Shown: positions 39,453-50,252, counted from the first letter of the stretch. The stretch is DNA of 64,000 bases from Hydrogenovibrio sp. JE_KL2 (GCF_009296185.1 NZ_WBJR01000002.1:186001-250000), one strand, 5' to 3'. The notes: generated from the letters alone by a model not told the origin. Numbers and translations: made by a program.

Positions 39453-41390
39453 CTATGCAACCGTTTTTACCGCTTGGCGGTGCTTTTTAATATAAATCAG
39501 CAAGATCGAGATAGCCGCCGGCGTAATCCCTGAAATGCGTGACGCCATGCCAATCGTATCTGGCTTATGATCGCGAATTTTTTGCTTCACTTCATTCGAT
39601 AACCCGGAGATTTTATCCAAATCCAAGTCTTCTGGAATTTTCACTTCTTCTGAACGACGGAGTTTTTCGATATCCAGCTTTTGGCGCTCAATATAACCCG
39701 AGTACTTCGCTTCAATTTCTATCTGCTCAATCACTTGTGGGTCGTCAACTGTCTCACCAAACATGTCTAGCGTCGCCAAAGCGTCATAACGCACATTCGG
39801 GCGTTTCAGCAATTCAAACAATGTTTGCTCTTTACTCAAAGGTAAGTCCATCAAAGCTTCCGCTTTTTTCGCCTCTGCGTGATGAGGATAAATCCACGTT
39901 TGTTTCAAACGCTCGATTTCCTTATCCATGGATTCCATCTTCTGCTCAAACGCCACCCAGCGCGCATCATCCACCAAGCCAAACTCACGACCGATTTCCG
40001 TCAAACGCTGATCCGCATTGTCTTCACGCAACATCAAACGATACTCAGCACGAGAAGTGAACATACGATACGGCTCATTGGTTCCCAAGGTAATCAAATC
40101 ATCAACCAACACACCCATGTAAGCTTCATCGCGGCGCGGTGTCCACTGATCTTTTTCTTGTGCGGCTCTGGCAGCATTCATCCCCGCCAACAAGCCTTGC
40201 GCTGCGGCTTCTTCATAACCCGTCGTTCCGTTGATTTGCCCCGCAAAGAACAAACCATTAATCGCACGGGTTTCCAAGGTTGGCTTCAAGCCTCTTGGAT
40301 CAAAATAATCATATTCAATCGCGTAACCGGGGCGCAAAATTCTCGCCTGCTCCATCCCTTTCATTGAACGCACGATTTGCATTTGGGTGTCAAAGGGCAG
40401 GCTAGTGGAAATACCATTTGGATAAAGCTCAATAGAAGTCAAACCTTCCGGTTCAATAAACACTTGATGACGGTCTTTATCGGCAAAACGCATTACCTTG
40501 TCTTCAATAGAAGGACAATAACGCGGACCGATGCTGTCAATTTCTCCAACATCAGAGTACATAGGAGACTGATCCAATGAATTTCGAATCACGTCATGTG
40601 TTTTTTCATTGGTATAAGTAATGTAGCAAGGCATTTGCTGCGGGTGCATCTCGCGCGTTCCCATAAAGGAAAACACAGGCATCGGATCATCACCAGGCTG
40701 AACCTGCATTGCATCAAAATCAACAGTACGCGCATCAATTCTCGGCGGCGTCCCCGTTTTTAGGCGTCCAACCGGCAAATCCAGTTCACGCAGTTTTGCC
40801 GCAAGGCGATTCGCCGGTTCGTCACCAGCACGCCCGCCTTCATAGTTTTGAAGTCCGATATGAATTTTCCCTGCCAAGAAAGTCCCAACCGTCAACACCA
40901 CTTGTGGCGCATAAAACCACAACCCCATTTTGGTGCCAACGCCGACGACTTTGTCGCCCTCAATCAACATATCTTCGACAGGTTGCTGAAAAATATATAA
41001 ATTAGGTTGGTTTTCCAATAGGGTACGGATAGCTTGGCGATAAAGCACACGATCCGCTTGAGCGCGCGTGGCACGCACCGCAGGTCCCTTGGAAGCATTC
41101 AGGGTTCTGAATTGAATACCAGCTTGATCGATCGCAAGAGCCATCGCGCCACCCAAAGCATCAACCTCTTTGACCAAATGTCCTTTGCCGATTCCACCAA
41201 TCGCCGGATTACAAGACATCTGCCCCAAAGTATCGATATTATGGGTCAACAACAGGGTTTTTACCCCCATTCTTGCAGAAGCCAAAGCTGCTTCCGTACC
41301 GGCGTGACCACCCCCTACAACAATCACGTCATAGTGAGTCATATCCTTATCGATAGAACGATTTGATGCGTTTCCTTTTTGGCCACTCAT
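39453..41390 (-). CDS. mnmG: tRNA uridine-5-carboxymethylaminomethyl modification enzyme MnmG (GidA)
   Basis: With MnmE, modifies the wobble uridine of several tRNAs using [26 protein letters not shown] binds FAD, and [37 protein letters not shown] and [19 protein letters not shown] are the family signatures. The frame from 41390 gives 645 residues, with GGAAG 6 bases upstream. The ATG at 41342 (MTHYDVIV) would give 629, the E. coli length, but its purine-rich box is too close. The first start is kept on ribosome-site evidence, the second on family length; this is unresolved. Confidence 0.95.
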   Translation of the reverse strand: MSGQKGNASNRSIDKDMTHYDVIVVGGGHAGTEAALASARMGVKTLLLTHNIDTLGQMSCNPAIGGIGKGHLVKEVDALGGAMALAIDQAGIQFRTLNASKGPAVRATRAQADRVLYRQAIRTLLENQPNLYIFQQPVEDMLIEGDKVVGVGTKMGLWFYAPQVVLTVGTFLAGKIHIGLQNYEGGRAGDEPANRLAAKLRELDLPVGRLKTGTPPRIDARTVDFDAMQVQPGDDPMPVFSFMGTREMHPQQMPCYITYTNEKTHDVIRNSLDQSPMYSDVGEIDSIGPRYCPSIEDKVMRFADKDRHQVFIEPEGLTSIELYPNGISTSLPFDTQMQIVRSMKGMEQARILRPGYAIEYDYFDPRGLKPTLETRAINGLFFAGQINGTTGYEEAAAQGLLAGMNAARAAQEKDQWTPRRDEAYMGVLVDDLITLGTNEPYRMFTSRAEYRLMLREDNADQRLTEIGREFGLVDDARWVAFEQKMESMDKEIERLKQTWIYPHHAEAKKAEALMDLPLSKEQTLFELLKRPNVRYDALATLDMFGETVDDPQVIEQIEIEAKYSGYIERQKLDIEKLRRSEEVKIPEDLDLDKISGLSNEVKQKIRDHKPDTIGMASRISGITPAAISILLIYIKKHRQAVKTVA

Positions 41391-41468
41391 AGCAAACTTC
41401 CAAACTATCTTAACGCTCTTGCTCTAGGCATCGGCGCTAAAATCATAAATCATTAATAAAAACAGTTA

Positions 41469-41477
41469 ATTATAGCA
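41469..41477 (-). promoter_or_regulatory. Extended -10 promoter of mnmG
   Basis: Minus-strand TGCTATAAT, an extended -10 element (TGnTATAAT), 79 bases before the mnmG start at 41390. No -35 box is needed with such an element. Confidence 0.6.
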
Positions 41478-41573
41478 CATTCGTTATTGACCTTTTTTCA
41501 GAAAAAAACCAATCCGCGCCAAAAAAGTCGGAGATAATAAACACTTAGATTGCTCGTGTCGAGGAGTTTTGCC

Positions 41574-42194
41574 ATGAGAGTATTAAAAACCGCATCATTT
41601 AAACTGGGGTCAATCGCAGCCATCTTAAGCTTAGGCCTAACGGCTTGCTCTCTGACGCCGCCCAAATCGGTTATGGATGTTCAGGCTGAAGACAGCTTTC
41701 AACTCAACCAAGCCCTGACCGTGCCCGCCAATGCAACACGTGTCTTCATTCAGTTTGGAAAAGTCACAACAAGAAGTGGTTTTAGCCGCTTGGATCAACA
41801 CTGTGAACTGGAAGTGAATCAGGTAAAAGACCACGAGCAAAAAATCTTACCCGACCACTTTACCGTCACCAAGGTAAGAATCAGCAGTGAAATGGTTGCA
41901 CAAAACCAAAAACCTGTTGGCAAAGTGCTCTTTGCTGAAGCGGACAACGGCATTGCCTCTGATGCACAACTCAGCCCGATGCAACTGACGGTTGCCAGTG
42001 ACGATAATAATAGAACGGAAACCATGGATACGGTGATGATTTACTTGAAGCCGACCGACAAAAACCCTGGCATTCTTCGTCTGACTTGTGCCGGTTCGCT
42101 GAGCAGCGGCAACTTACAGGATGCACCAAGAAGCTATCGTCCAGAAAAAGCGCAAATCAACGCCATCCTAGATCCGATTGGCCACCTGAACTGA
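41574..42194 (+). CDS. Putative lipoprotein, unknown function
   Basis: A 206-residue protein with a lipoprotein signal: helix ILSLGLTAC, with the modified cysteine at about residue 25, so membrane-anchored. The mature part (residues 26-206) has two more cysteines, one in QHCELEVNQ and one in LRLTCAGSL, which could form a disulfide. I do not recognise a family. GAGGAG lies 8 bases before ATG 41574. It is divergent from mnmG and convergent with the nnrS-like gene. Confidence 0.75.
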   Translation: MRVLKTASFKLGSIAAILSLGLTACSLTPPKSVMDVQAEDSFQLNQALTVPANATRVFIQFGKVTTRSGFSRLDQHCELEVNQVKDHEQKILPDHFTVTKVRISSEMVAQNQKPVGKVLFAEADNGIASDAQLSPMQLTVASDDNNRTETMDTVMIYLKPTDKNPGILRLTCAGSLSSGNLQDAPRSYRPEKAQINAILDPIGHLN

Positions 42195-42212
42195 TTGCCA
42201 ACCGGCAATCAG
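42191..42212 (+). terminator. Hairpin overlapping the lipoprotein stop codon
   Basis: CTGATTGCC-AACC-GGCAATCAG, a perfect 9-bp stem with a 4-base loop. The TGA stop lies within the 5' arm. Followed by TTGCTTC, a weak T-tract. Confidence 0.75.
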
Positions 42213-42223
42213 TTGCTTCACAA

Positions 42224-43381
42224 TTAAAGCAAAATGCCCGTCTCTTTTGGCGGGCTTGGCCTTGTCAAAATTGGCAAATAAAGCACACTCAACCACAAAA
42301 ACCCTAGCGCCCAACCTAACTGGCTGATATGAACCCAAAGCACCGTTTGGTGAGGGAAAACAACCGGGAATATCACCCTGAAAATCGCGCTCACAGCCAA
42401 GCTCACAAAAACCCAAATCAGTCCTTTCGGCGGATTAAATACATTACGATTAGTATGCCCCAAAGAAATCCTTGCCATAATCGCCGAGCAAAGCAGTCCT
42501 ATACCGCCAGCCGCTAAAGCATGAATAGCGATTGATAAGCTAATCCATCCAACAGGCACGGCGGCAAACATCAACATCCCCAACGTCATGAAACCATAAG
42601 AAACAAATAGCGGCCATAACAAAGTCACCTTCCATATGCCAGGGCGATACCAACGCCACAGACGAATAAAATGGACAATAAATAATAAGAGCCCAACAAG
42701 AGTGACAATCCAATGCATCGGCCAAAAAATGACAACCACCATCAATACCAAAAAACCAACCAATGCGAATAAGTCCAGCCACTTGTACTGTTGCTGTTCG
42801 CGCAAACCCAATGCTTTCTCGGTAAAGAAAGGCACTAGGCGCCGCATCATAGTCAGATTAATTGCCAAAACCAAAAACAAGCCGAACAATATCGCATTTA
42901 ACTGACTAAATGCTGTCCAACCTAATGCATTGGCGTAAAACAAACCGTTCGCTACCATCAACAGTAAAAACTTTGCACTCAACCCGCTTTGTGCCCACAA
43001 CTCTTTTTGCACCACAGGTATCGCAAAATGCAGCAACAGTCCCAGGTTGAATGCCATATCAAAAAATGCCACCCACACAATCGGCGCATCCAATAAATAC
43101 CCAAGCCTTGCTACCAACCAAAAACCAAAAATCAGCGCCAAGCGATAACCGGAAGCCGACTCTAATCTTGTCCAGTTCATCACCGCAGTCAATAGAAAGC
43201 CCGTCACCGTTGCCAAAGCATAGCCAAATACCATTTCATGAGCATGCCACATCATAGGCAAAAGCGTGGAAAATTGCTTTGATGCCACTGGATATTGTCC
43301 AAACCAGACAAGCATCGCCATCACCGAAAAAAGACTGCCGCCAATAAAAAATGAACGAAAAGCTCTATCGAAAAAAAACAT
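42224..43381 (-). CDS. NnrS family membrane protein
   Basis: A 385-residue protein with about twelve membrane helices, matching NnrS: FFIGGSLFSVMAMLVWFGQYP, MMWHAHEMVFGYALATVTGFLLTAVMNWT, LNLGLLLHFAIPVV and a late AIHALAAGGIGLLCSAIMARISLGHTNR. NnrS proteins bind haem and copper and are linked to nitric-oxide tolerance. ATG 43381 is chosen because AGGGTG lies 6 bases upstream; ATG 43396 is possible. The 3' end overlaps a GCCCG/CGGGC hairpin (42236-42255) that may terminate it. Confidence 0.88.
   Translation of the reverse strand: MFFFDRAFRSFFIGGSLFSVMAMLVWFGQYPVASKQFSTLLPMMWHAHEMVFGYALATVTGFLLTAVMNWTRLESASGYRLALIFGFWLVARLGYLLDAPIVWVAFFDMAFNLGLLLHFAIPVVQKELWAQSGLSAKFLLLMVANGLFYANALGWTAFSQLNAILFGLFLVLAINLTMMRRLVPFFTEKALGLREQQQYKWLDLFALVGFLVLMVVVIFWPMHWIVTLVGLLLFIVHFIRLWRWYRPGIWKVTLLWPLFVSYGFMTLGMLMFAAVPVGWISLSIAIHALAAGGIGLLCSAIMARISLGHTNRNVFNPPKGLIWVFVSLAVSAIFRVIFPVVFPHQTVLWVHISQLGWALGFLWLSVLYLPILTRPSPPKETGILL
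42236..42255 (-). terminator. Possible terminator of the nnrS-like gene
   Basis: GCCCG and CGGGC pair around 10 bases within the last codons of the nnrS-like gene, followed on the minus strand by ATTTTGCTTT. Confidence 0.5.
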
Positions 43382-43646
43382 CTGCACACCCTGCATAAAA
43401 GCCAACAAGACAACTTTGCCATGAAAGCCACACCTTAAAGATGTATCTATTATACATCAATAAGAATTATTTCATCTGCAACTAAATATATGAATACTTT
43501 ATGAAAAAGAATCGAAATGCTTGATTTTTTTATAAATTTCATTGATTATTAATTATAGCAATACGAAAGATTCCGCATTCTCGCTGTACGCCATTTCGTA
43601 TCCAGGCCAATGACTTTAGGAACCATTCTGCTTAGGAAGAGCAAAG

Positions 43647-44702
43647 ATGAGCCTTATGAATGATCGATACCACATCCTTATAGTCGATGATGTCTCTGAA
43701 AATATTCAAGTCGCAATGAATATTTTAAAAGAAGGCAATTATCAATTTTCTTTCGCACTAAATGGTGAAAAAGCACTCGCCTTGGTGGAAGAAAATGACT
43801 TTGATTTAATTCTGCTCGACATCATGATGCCCGGCCTCAATGGCTTTGAAGTTTGCTCTCGCCTGAAAAGAAACCCCATGACATCAGACATTCCGGTGAT
43901 TTTCCTAACCGCGAAAGTCGATATCGACTCCATTAGCCAAGGTTTTAAGCTTGGCGCGGTCGATTACATCACCAAACCTTTTCATGCTGAAGAACTTATC
44001 GCCCGCGTCAAAAACCATCTCGAACTTTTCACCGCCAAAAAACTCCTGAAACAACACAACATTGCACTTCAAAACAGTCTCATCAGCAAAGAAAAACGTT
44101 TCACGACTGAACTGGAAGAAAACCAAAAAGAAATGATTTATGTGCTGACCGAGCTCATGGAAGCAACATCGGATGAAACCGGACGCCATATTCGCCGAGT
44201 AGCTGAATACTCAAGATTACTGGCCGAATACTACCCGGGCCTATCCTCTGACGATGTCGAAATCATTTTTCATTCCGCTCCCATGCATGACATCGGAAAA
44301 ATCACCATTCCGCACCATATCCTTTGCAAACCTGACAAACTCACCCCTGAAGAATTCGAAATCATGAAAACGCATACGACTCGAGCCGCCGAAGTCATGC
44401 GTATTTCAAAACGTAAATTCATGAAGGCGGCTGAACTCATCGCCCTACAACACCATGAAAAATGGGATGGAACAGGTTACCCGCAAGGACTTAGCGGCAA
44501 TCAAATACACATTTACGCGCGTATCGTTGCGGTGGCAGATGTGTTCGATGCACTCACCCACAAACGTGTATACAAAGAAGCTTGGAGCTTGGAAGATGCG
44601 GCCAACTACATCATGGAAAACAGCAGCACGCACTTCGACCCTGAATTAACCGAAATCTTTGCCGAGCACCTGGATGAGTTTAAGGCAATTGCACAATCTT
44701 AA
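43647..44702 (+). CDS. Response regulator with HD-GYP c-di-GMP phosphodiesterase domain
   Basis: A 351-residue RpfG-like protein. The receiver domain has phosphorylation site Asp58 (LILLDIMMPG) and switch lysine in DYITKPF. A coiled linker joins it to an HD-GYP domain with GRHIRRVAEYS, MHDIGKITIPHHIL, LQHHEKWDGTGYPQGL and VADVFDALTHKRVYKE, all catalytic ligands present. Phosphorylation by the following kinase probably controls c-di-GMP hydrolysis. AGGAAG lies 9 bases upstream. Its last 29 bases overlap the kinase gene. The 240-base AT-rich gap upstream contains no gene that I can see. Confidence 0.95.
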   Translation: MSLMNDRYHILIVDDVSENIQVAMNILKEGNYQFSFALNGEKALALVEENDFDLILLDIMMPGLNGFEVCSRLKRNPMTSDIPVIFLTAKVDIDSISQGFKLGAVDYITKPFHAEELIARVKNHLELFTAKKLLKQHNIALQNSLISKEKRFTTELEENQKEMIYVLTELMEATSDETGRHIRRVAEYSRLLAEYYPGLSSDDVEIIFHSAPMHDIGKITIPHHILCKPDKLTPEEFEIMKTHTTRAAEVMRISKRKFMKAAELIALQHHEKWDGTGYPQGLSGNQIHIYARIVAVADVFDALTHKRVYKEAWSLEDAANYIMENSSTHFDPELTEIFAEHLDEFKAIAQS

Positions 44703-47700
44703 AGCCAGCTTATTTGTCTGGCTTTTTCTCCTCTCTTTTCATGCACAAGCAGCACTACAACTTAGCCCAAAAGAAAAGCACTGGATAAAAGAACACCCTG
44801 TCGTTCATTTGGGGGGTGACTTCAACTGGCCCCCATTTGAGTTTGCTGACGCCAAGAAAGAACATGCCGGTATTGCAGCAGACATACTGAAAGAAATTGC
44901 CAAAAGAACCGGCTTAACCATTCGTGTCAAAACAGGCATATGGTCAGATATTCTGGCGCAGGCAAAAGCAGGACAACTGGACGGACTATCCTGTGCGGTC
45001 AAAACTCAACAACGTGAAGCTTATTTCACTTTTACAACACCCTATACCACCATGCCATTAGCTTTGGTGGTTTCTACCAACAGCTCAATCAGAAATTTAA
45101 AACAGTTAAACGGCAAAACCCTTGCACTGAATGGCGCATCCTACCTAGAAGAGTGGATACGAAAACACTACCCGCAAATTCATGTCGTCCCCATGCACTC
45201 CAACAAGCAAGCACTGGAAGCGGTTAGCACCCAACAAGTTGATGCCTACGCTGGCAATATCGCTGTTGCCACCTATTTGATAAAGAAAAGCTTCCTGACC
45301 AACATATCCATTGTCTCCCAAATCAGTGGTTACCAAACAAACACTTCCATTGCCATCAGCAAAAAATTACCAATATTAGCGTCAATCATGCAAAAGGCAT
45401 TGGATGACATTCCTCAAATTGACAAGAACGCTATTCTAAACAAATGGTTTATCGCATCCAGTGAATACCAATTCACCGCCAAAGAACAACAATGGATGGC
45501 AAACCACCCAGTGATTAAAGTAGCCGGGGAGACCGATTGGGCGCCATTTGATTTTACCGGTTCTCAGGGCGATTACAAAGGCATCGCCAATGACTATCTG
45601 AACGTCATCAGCAAAAAAACCGGGTTAAGGTTTAAAATACAAACCGGTTCCTGGCAACACAACCTCTCTTTGTTGAGGGAGAAAAAAGTCGACCTCCTTC
45701 CTGCCGCCAATAAAACAGAAGACAGACTAAAATTCGCCCTGTTTTCTCGCCCTTACTTTAAAACGCTGAACTATTTCTTTATCCGCAATGACCTAAAAGC
45801 AAAAACACTCAACGATTTGAATGGCAAAGTATTGGCGATTCCAAAAGATTATGCCAGTATAAAACTGCTGAAAAAGAAATTCCCACGCATCCAACTGCTA
45901 CAGACAGACAATCTCAACCAGGCGTTAGATGCGGTCATACAAAACAAAGCACAGATTCTTTATGACACCTACTCCGTCCTTTCCTTCAAGCTGGCGCAAG
46001 AAGGGATTTCGACCATTCATCCATTCGCATCAACGCGTGACGAACCACAAACCTTACACTTTATGGTCAGAAAAGATGCACCCGAACTGGTCTCTATCAT
46101 CAACAAAGCGTTGAACGACATGTTACCCATTGAGAAGAAACATATTTTCGATCAATGGCTCAGCAAACCGGAAGATCAAACCGTATTTAACTTAAAGGCG
46201 CTCAAATTGTCGGATGCGGAAACAGCCTGGCTATCCAGGCACTCTTCAATCACCTTTGCCGGCGACCCCAATTGGTTACCTTATGAAGCCTTCAATAAGG
46301 AAGGCAAATATATCGGTATTGTTGCCGACAACCTTAAAGCTATTGAACATAAAATACCGTTGAAGATTCAACCAAAGCACGTGACCTCCTGGCAGCAAAC
46401 ACTCAAGCTGTCCGAGCACAAATCCGTCGATATTATTTCGGGCGATATGGATGATGCCATCCTCAGAAAAAACTATCACCCAATTACCCCTTATATGAGC
46501 AGCCCTATCGTCATTGTGATGGACGACAAAACCCAGTTCATCAATAGTCTGACAGAACTAAAAAATCAACGGGTCGCTTTGGTCAAAGGCTATGGTTATA
46601 CCAACGCGATTTATAAGGATTTTCCGGACCAAAACTTCATCGAAGTCAATACCCCTGACGAAGCACTCGAAGGTGTCGGCATTGGTAAATTCGATGCAGC
46701 CATCTTATCGCTACCCAAGGCCAGCTATCTGATTAAGCAAAAAGGGCTCAACACCCTTAAAATTGTCGGTAAAACGCCCGTCGACATGAAGCTCACCCTT
46801 TTCGTTAAAAAAGGAGAGCCCGAGTTATTCAGTCTGCTTAACAAAGTGATGAAAAATGTCACGGCAGAGTCCGGTTCAAAGATTTTAAACAACTGGACGA
46901 AAATCGAATTCGCTTCCAAAGTCGACTACTGGATGGTCATCCGAATCATCGCCATCTTTCTGGCGATCATTGGATTCATCATTTACTGGAATCTGAAGCT
47001 ATCGAAAGAAATCACCCAGAGAAAACTGGCTGAAGACCATCTTCAGATAGAAAAAGAAAACTTCCAAAATCTCTTCGAAACCTCTGCCGATGCACACCTC
47101 ATTATCCAAAATCGACAATTTATCTCCTGTAACCATGCGGCCTTGGAGTTGCTCGGGCTTGAATCCAAACAACAATTGCTCGGCACAACCCCGATGGATT
47201 GGTCACCAGAGTACCAACCTGACACCATTTCTTCCGAAGATAAAATCAACTACACCCTAAGAGAGTGCTTCAACCGCGGCACAATCCGTCTGGACTGGAT
47301 GATGCGCAAACAAAACGGAGAGGAGTTTTGGGTAGATGTCGTCCTGACCGTTATTCAATATCAAGGACATCCCGCCATTTATGTTTCTTGGCGAGACCAA
47401 ACGGAACAAAAAAACCTCGAGGCTTCTATCAAACGCAATCAAGAACAGGTTCAGGCAATCATTGACAGCGTTCCTTTGATCATCAAGGTCACCGACTATG
47501 ATGGAAATTTACTCTCTGCAAACCAAAAAGCCAAAAAAGACTATCTCATTGATGTCGACAATCCTACCACCCAAAGGATGAAAAACTACTACAGCAGACC
47601 CGAAGAACAAAAAGAAATTGAAGACCTGCTCAACACCCATGGCAAGATCGAGCAGCGCATCGTACCCATGAAAGACATCAATGGTAACGATGTACAAATG

Positions 47701-49302
47701 ATGCTTTCCATTTTGCCGATTCACTATGCAAATCGACTGGCGTTACTGTCCATTTATGTTGATCTGAGTGATCGTATTCATATGGAGCAACAGTTGAATG
47801 AAGCCAAGGAGTTGGCCGAATCCGCCAACCAAGCCAAAACCGAATTTCTTGCCAACATGAGTCATGAGATTCGCACGCCAATGAATGCCATCATTGGTTT
47901 TACCGAACTACTCAACGACCAAATCAAAGAGCCTCGCCTTAAATCGTTTATCCGCACCATTCAGTCCGCGGGAAATACTTTGCTTATGCTTATCAACGAC
48001 ATTCTTGATCTGTCAAAAATCGAAGCCGGCAAAATGACCCTGCACAAACAGGCGACTAATCCGACAGACCTATTCCAGGAAATCGCCGATATTTTCTCAA
48101 TGAATGTACAGCAAAAAGGTTTGGATTTGTTCATGGATGTTGCGCCGGATTTACCGGAGGCCATCCTGCTGGATTCCGTTCGTCTGCGTCAGGTTCTGTT
48201 TAACCTACTGGGCAACGCCGTCAAATTCACTGACTCCGGCTATATCAAACTTTCGGTACGCGCCATTAATCTCGACCAACCTCGCAGCAAACTTGACCTG
48301 CTCATAGAAGTGAAAGACACTGGTATTGGCATTCCCGAAGCGGAGCAATCGCGCATATTCAACGTTTTCGAGCAGCAATCCGGCCAAGACAACCGTAAAT
48401 TTGGCGGTACCGGATTAGGGCTTTCCATCACCAAACGCTTGGTGGAGATGATGGAAGGCGAGATTCAGGTTGAAAGCAAAGCCGGTAAAGGTTCCACATT
48501 CAAAATTCTGCTACATCAAATGGACATCGCCTCCACTCATAGCCCACAATACATGGCAACCCATCGTAATTTGAACAATATCAATTTCCGATTCGGCAGA
48601 ATACTGGTTGTCGACGACATTGCCGACAACCGCGAACTGATTGCACAAAACTTCATTGATACCGAAGTGCAGATTACTCAAGCACAAAATGGTCAGGAAG
48701 CACTTGATAAAGCTATGGCTGAAGACTTCGATCTGATTTTGATGGACATTCGTATGCCCGTGATGGACGGCTATGAAGCCGCGCAGCGTATCAAAGCCGA
48801 AAAACCGGCAATTCCAGTCATCGCACTCACCGCATCGGTAATGCAAGACGAGTTTGAAAAAGCCAAGCGCGCACATTTCGACGGTTATTTACGTAAACCT
48901 GTCTTAAAAAATGACTTATTCAATATGCTCTGCCAATATTTGGCTTACGATGAAATTGAAGTGGATGATGCCGAAGTCAAACAACCACTAACACTTTCAG
49001 ACACCGCTCGCAGCCGCTTGCAAGATTTGAACGCCGCATTGGAAGATCAACTAGAACCTAAACATCAACGTGCGGTGAAAACCAATAACCTTGAAGATTT
49101 TGAAGCCTTTGCGGAAAATGCAAAAGAAGTCGGAGAGCTGTTTGACGTGCCTGAACTCATCAACTTCTCTTCGCAGTTGAAAGAGAAGGTCGACAGCTTC
49201 GATATCGGCGGCATGCAACAGATGCTAAAACAATTCGGCTTATTATCAAGCGAACTGTCCAACTTGATTCAACAAACCACCGCCAACCGCTCCCGACGCT
49301 AG
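44674..49302 (+). CDS. Hybrid sensor histidine kinase with three solute-binding domains
   Basis: A 1542-residue membrane kinase of the BvgS/EvgS layout. After a signal (LFVWLFLLSFHAQA) come three periplasmic family-3 solute-binding domains, starting near 41 (HPVVHLGGDFNWPPFEF), 279 and 524. A membrane helix lies at about 754-776, then two PAS domains (797-909, 925-1039). HisKA follows with His1064 (MSHEIRTP), then an ATPase domain (NLLGNAVKF, GGTGLGLSI), then a receiver with Asp1358 (LILMDIRMPV). The last 100 residues are helical and Hpt-like, but without a clear phosphorylatable histidine motif. The output is probably the overlapping HD-GYP regulator. ATG 44674 is preferred to a TTG at 44659. 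Confidence 0.94.
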   Translation: MSLRQLHNLKASLFVWLFLLSFHAQAALQLSPKEKHWIKEHPVVHLGGDFNWPPFEFADAKKEHAGIAADILKEIAKRTGLTIRVKTGIWSDILAQAKAGQLDGLSCAVKTQQREAYFTFTTPYTTMPLALVVSTNSSIRNLKQLNGKTLALNGASYLEEWIRKHYPQIHVVPMHSNKQALEAVSTQQVDAYAGNIAVATYLIKKSFLTNISIVSQISGYQTNTSIAISKKLPILASIMQKALDDIPQIDKNAILNKWFIASSEYQFTAKEQQWMANHPVIKVAGETDWAPFDFTGSQGDYKGIANDYLNVISKKTGLRFKIQTGSWQHNLSLLREKKVDLLPAANKTEDRLKFALFSRPYFKTLNYFFIRNDLKAKTLNDLNGKVLAIPKDYASIKLLKKKFPRIQLLQTDNLNQALDAVIQNKAQILYDTYSVLSFKLAQEGISTIHPFASTRDEPQTLHFMVRKDAPELVSIINKALNDMLPIEKKHIFDQWLSKPEDQTVFNLKALKLSDAETAWLSRHSSITFAGDPNWLPYEAFNKEGKYIGIVADNLKAIEHKIPLKIQPKHVTSWQQTLKLSEHKSVDIISGDMDDAILRKNYHPITPYMSSPIVIVMDDKTQFINSLTELKNQRVALVKGYGYTNAIYKDFPDQNFIEVNTPDEALEGVGIGKFDAAILSLPKASYLIKQKGLNTLKIVGKTPVDMKLTLFVKKGEPELFSLLNKVMKNVTAESGSKILNNWTKIEFASKVDYWMVIRIIAIFLAIIGFIIYWNLKLSKEITQRKLAEDHLQIEKENFQNLFETSADAHLIIQNRQFISCNHAALELLGLESKQQLLGTTPMDWSPEYQPDTISSEDKINYTLRECFNRGTIRLDWMMRKQNGEEFWVDVVLTVIQYQGHPAIYVSWRDQTEQKNLEASIKRNQEQVQAIIDSVPLIIKVTDYDGNLLSANQKAKKDYLIDVDNPTTQRMKNYYSRPEEQKEIEDLLNTHGKIEQRIVPMKDINGNDVQMMLSILPIHYANRLALLSIYVDLSDRIHMEQQLNEAKELAESANQAKTEFLANMSHEIRTPMNAIIGFTELLNDQIKEPRLKSFIRTIQSAGNTLLMLINDILDLSKIEAGKMTLHKQATNPTDLFQEIADIFSMNVQQKGLDLFMDVAPDLPEAILLDSVRLRQVLFNLLGNAVKFTDSGYIKLSVRAINLDQPRSKLDLLIEVKDTGIGIPEAEQSRIFNVFEQQSGQDNRKFGGTGLGLSITKRLVEMMEGEIQVESKAGKGSTFKILLHQMDIASTHSPQYMATHRNLNNINFRFGRILVVDDIADNRELIAQNFIDTEVQITQAQNGQEALDKAMAEDFDLILMDIRMPVMDGYEAAQRIKAEKPAIPVIALTASVMQDEFEKAKRAHFDGYLRKPVLKNDLFNMLCQYLAYDEIEVDDAEVKQPLTLSDTARSRLQDLNAALEDQLEPKHQRAVKTNNLEDFEAFAENAKEVGELFDVPELINFSSQLKEKVDSFDIGGMQQMLKQFGLLSSELSNLIQQTTANRSRR

Positions 49303-49314
49303 ACCTGCTAGCAA

Positions 49315-49333
49315 CCCCAACCTGGCAGATTTT
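49315..49333 (+). repeat. Dispersed repeat copy between the kinase and queF
   Basis: CCCCAACCTGGCAGATTTT, exact. On the minus strand it starts 2 bases after the queF stop codon; on the plus strand it lies 12 bases after the kinase stop. Confidence 0.9.
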
Positions 49334-49335
49334 GA

Positions 49336-50178
49336 TTACTGACGGCTTAATCGTGTCAAATCAAACTCGTCTTCAAAGTTTGAACGATAAGGGTTGATGT
49401 CCAACCCGCCGCGACGCAAGTAACGTGCATAGACTGTTAAATGTTCGGGCTGACAACGTTTTTGGATGTCGGTAAAGATACGCTCGACGCATTGCTCATG
49501 AAATTCATTGTGATTACGGAAAGAAATCAGGTATTTCAGCAAACCTTCCCACTCGATTTTCTTGCCTTCATAGCGTATCACCACCGAACCCCAATCCGGC
49601 TGCCCAGTTACCAGACAGTTCGACTTCAGCAAATGACTGTGCAGTGTTTCGCTGATGATCTCTTCCGATTCACACACCAGCAAATCGGGCGACACTTGAT
49701 AGGCATCGACTTCAATATCCAAGTCATCCAGACACTCCCCCGGCAATTTACCCAGATACTCTTCGGCATCAACCGGACGCATGTCTACAGACACTTCACC
49801 ACCGCTCGCAGCCGACAGGTCTTTTTCCCACAGAGCAATGACCTCGTCTGCCGAATCGAAACGTGTGCCGTTGAAGGAGTTCAGATACAGCTTGAAGGAT
49901 TTGGATTCAATCAAATTCGGTGCATCCGCAGAAAAAGCGAACTCAACAATGGCGACCTGAGGCTTGCCTTTGGCATTAAGCCAAGAGACTTCGTAGGCAG
50001 TCCAAATGTCTAATCCCACAAACGGCAAACTTTGTAAATCAAAGCCCAATTCGTCACGATTTTCCTGACGCGGAATCGGAAACAAAAGTGTTGGATCATA
50101 GCGGTGACAGTAAGGCGTGCTCTGCCCCAAAAGACTCTGTTGTGCTGTTGACGCGTTTTTTTTGTTATGATCGGACAT
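49336..50178 (-). CDS. queF: NADPH-dependent 7-cyano-7-deazaguanine reductase QueF
   Basis: Reduces preQ0 to preQ1 in queuosine synthesis. The 280-residue long (YqcD) type has two tunnelling-fold halves: FVGLDIWTAYEVSWLN and the ESKSFKLYLNSFNGTRF motif that binds the substrate, then the catalytic cysteine in LKSNCLVTGQPDWGS and ISFRNHNEFHEQCVERIF in the second half, which closes with ARYLRRGGLDINPYRS. Length equals E. coli (282). Single gene, convergent with the kinase. Confidence 0.96.
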   Translation of the reverse strand: MSDHNKKNASTAQQSLLGQSTPYCHRYDPTLLFPIPRQENRDELGFDLQSLPFVGLDIWTAYEVSWLNAKGKPQVAIVEFAFSADAPNLIESKSFKLYLNSFNGTRFDSADEVIALWEKDLSAASGGEVSVDMRPVDAEEYLGKLPGECLDDLDIEVDAYQVSPDLLVCESEEIISETLHSHLLKSNCLVTGQPDWGSVVIRYEGKKIEWEGLLKYLISFRNHNEFHEQCVERIFTDIQKRCQPEHLTVYARYLRRGGLDINPYRSNFEDEFDLTRLSRQ

Positions 50179-50252
50179 GAAGTTATTTTGCTCTAAATAG
50201 ACAGGGAATGCGCAATATTATACCCGAGTCATTCGCTACTCGCCTGCTTGCC

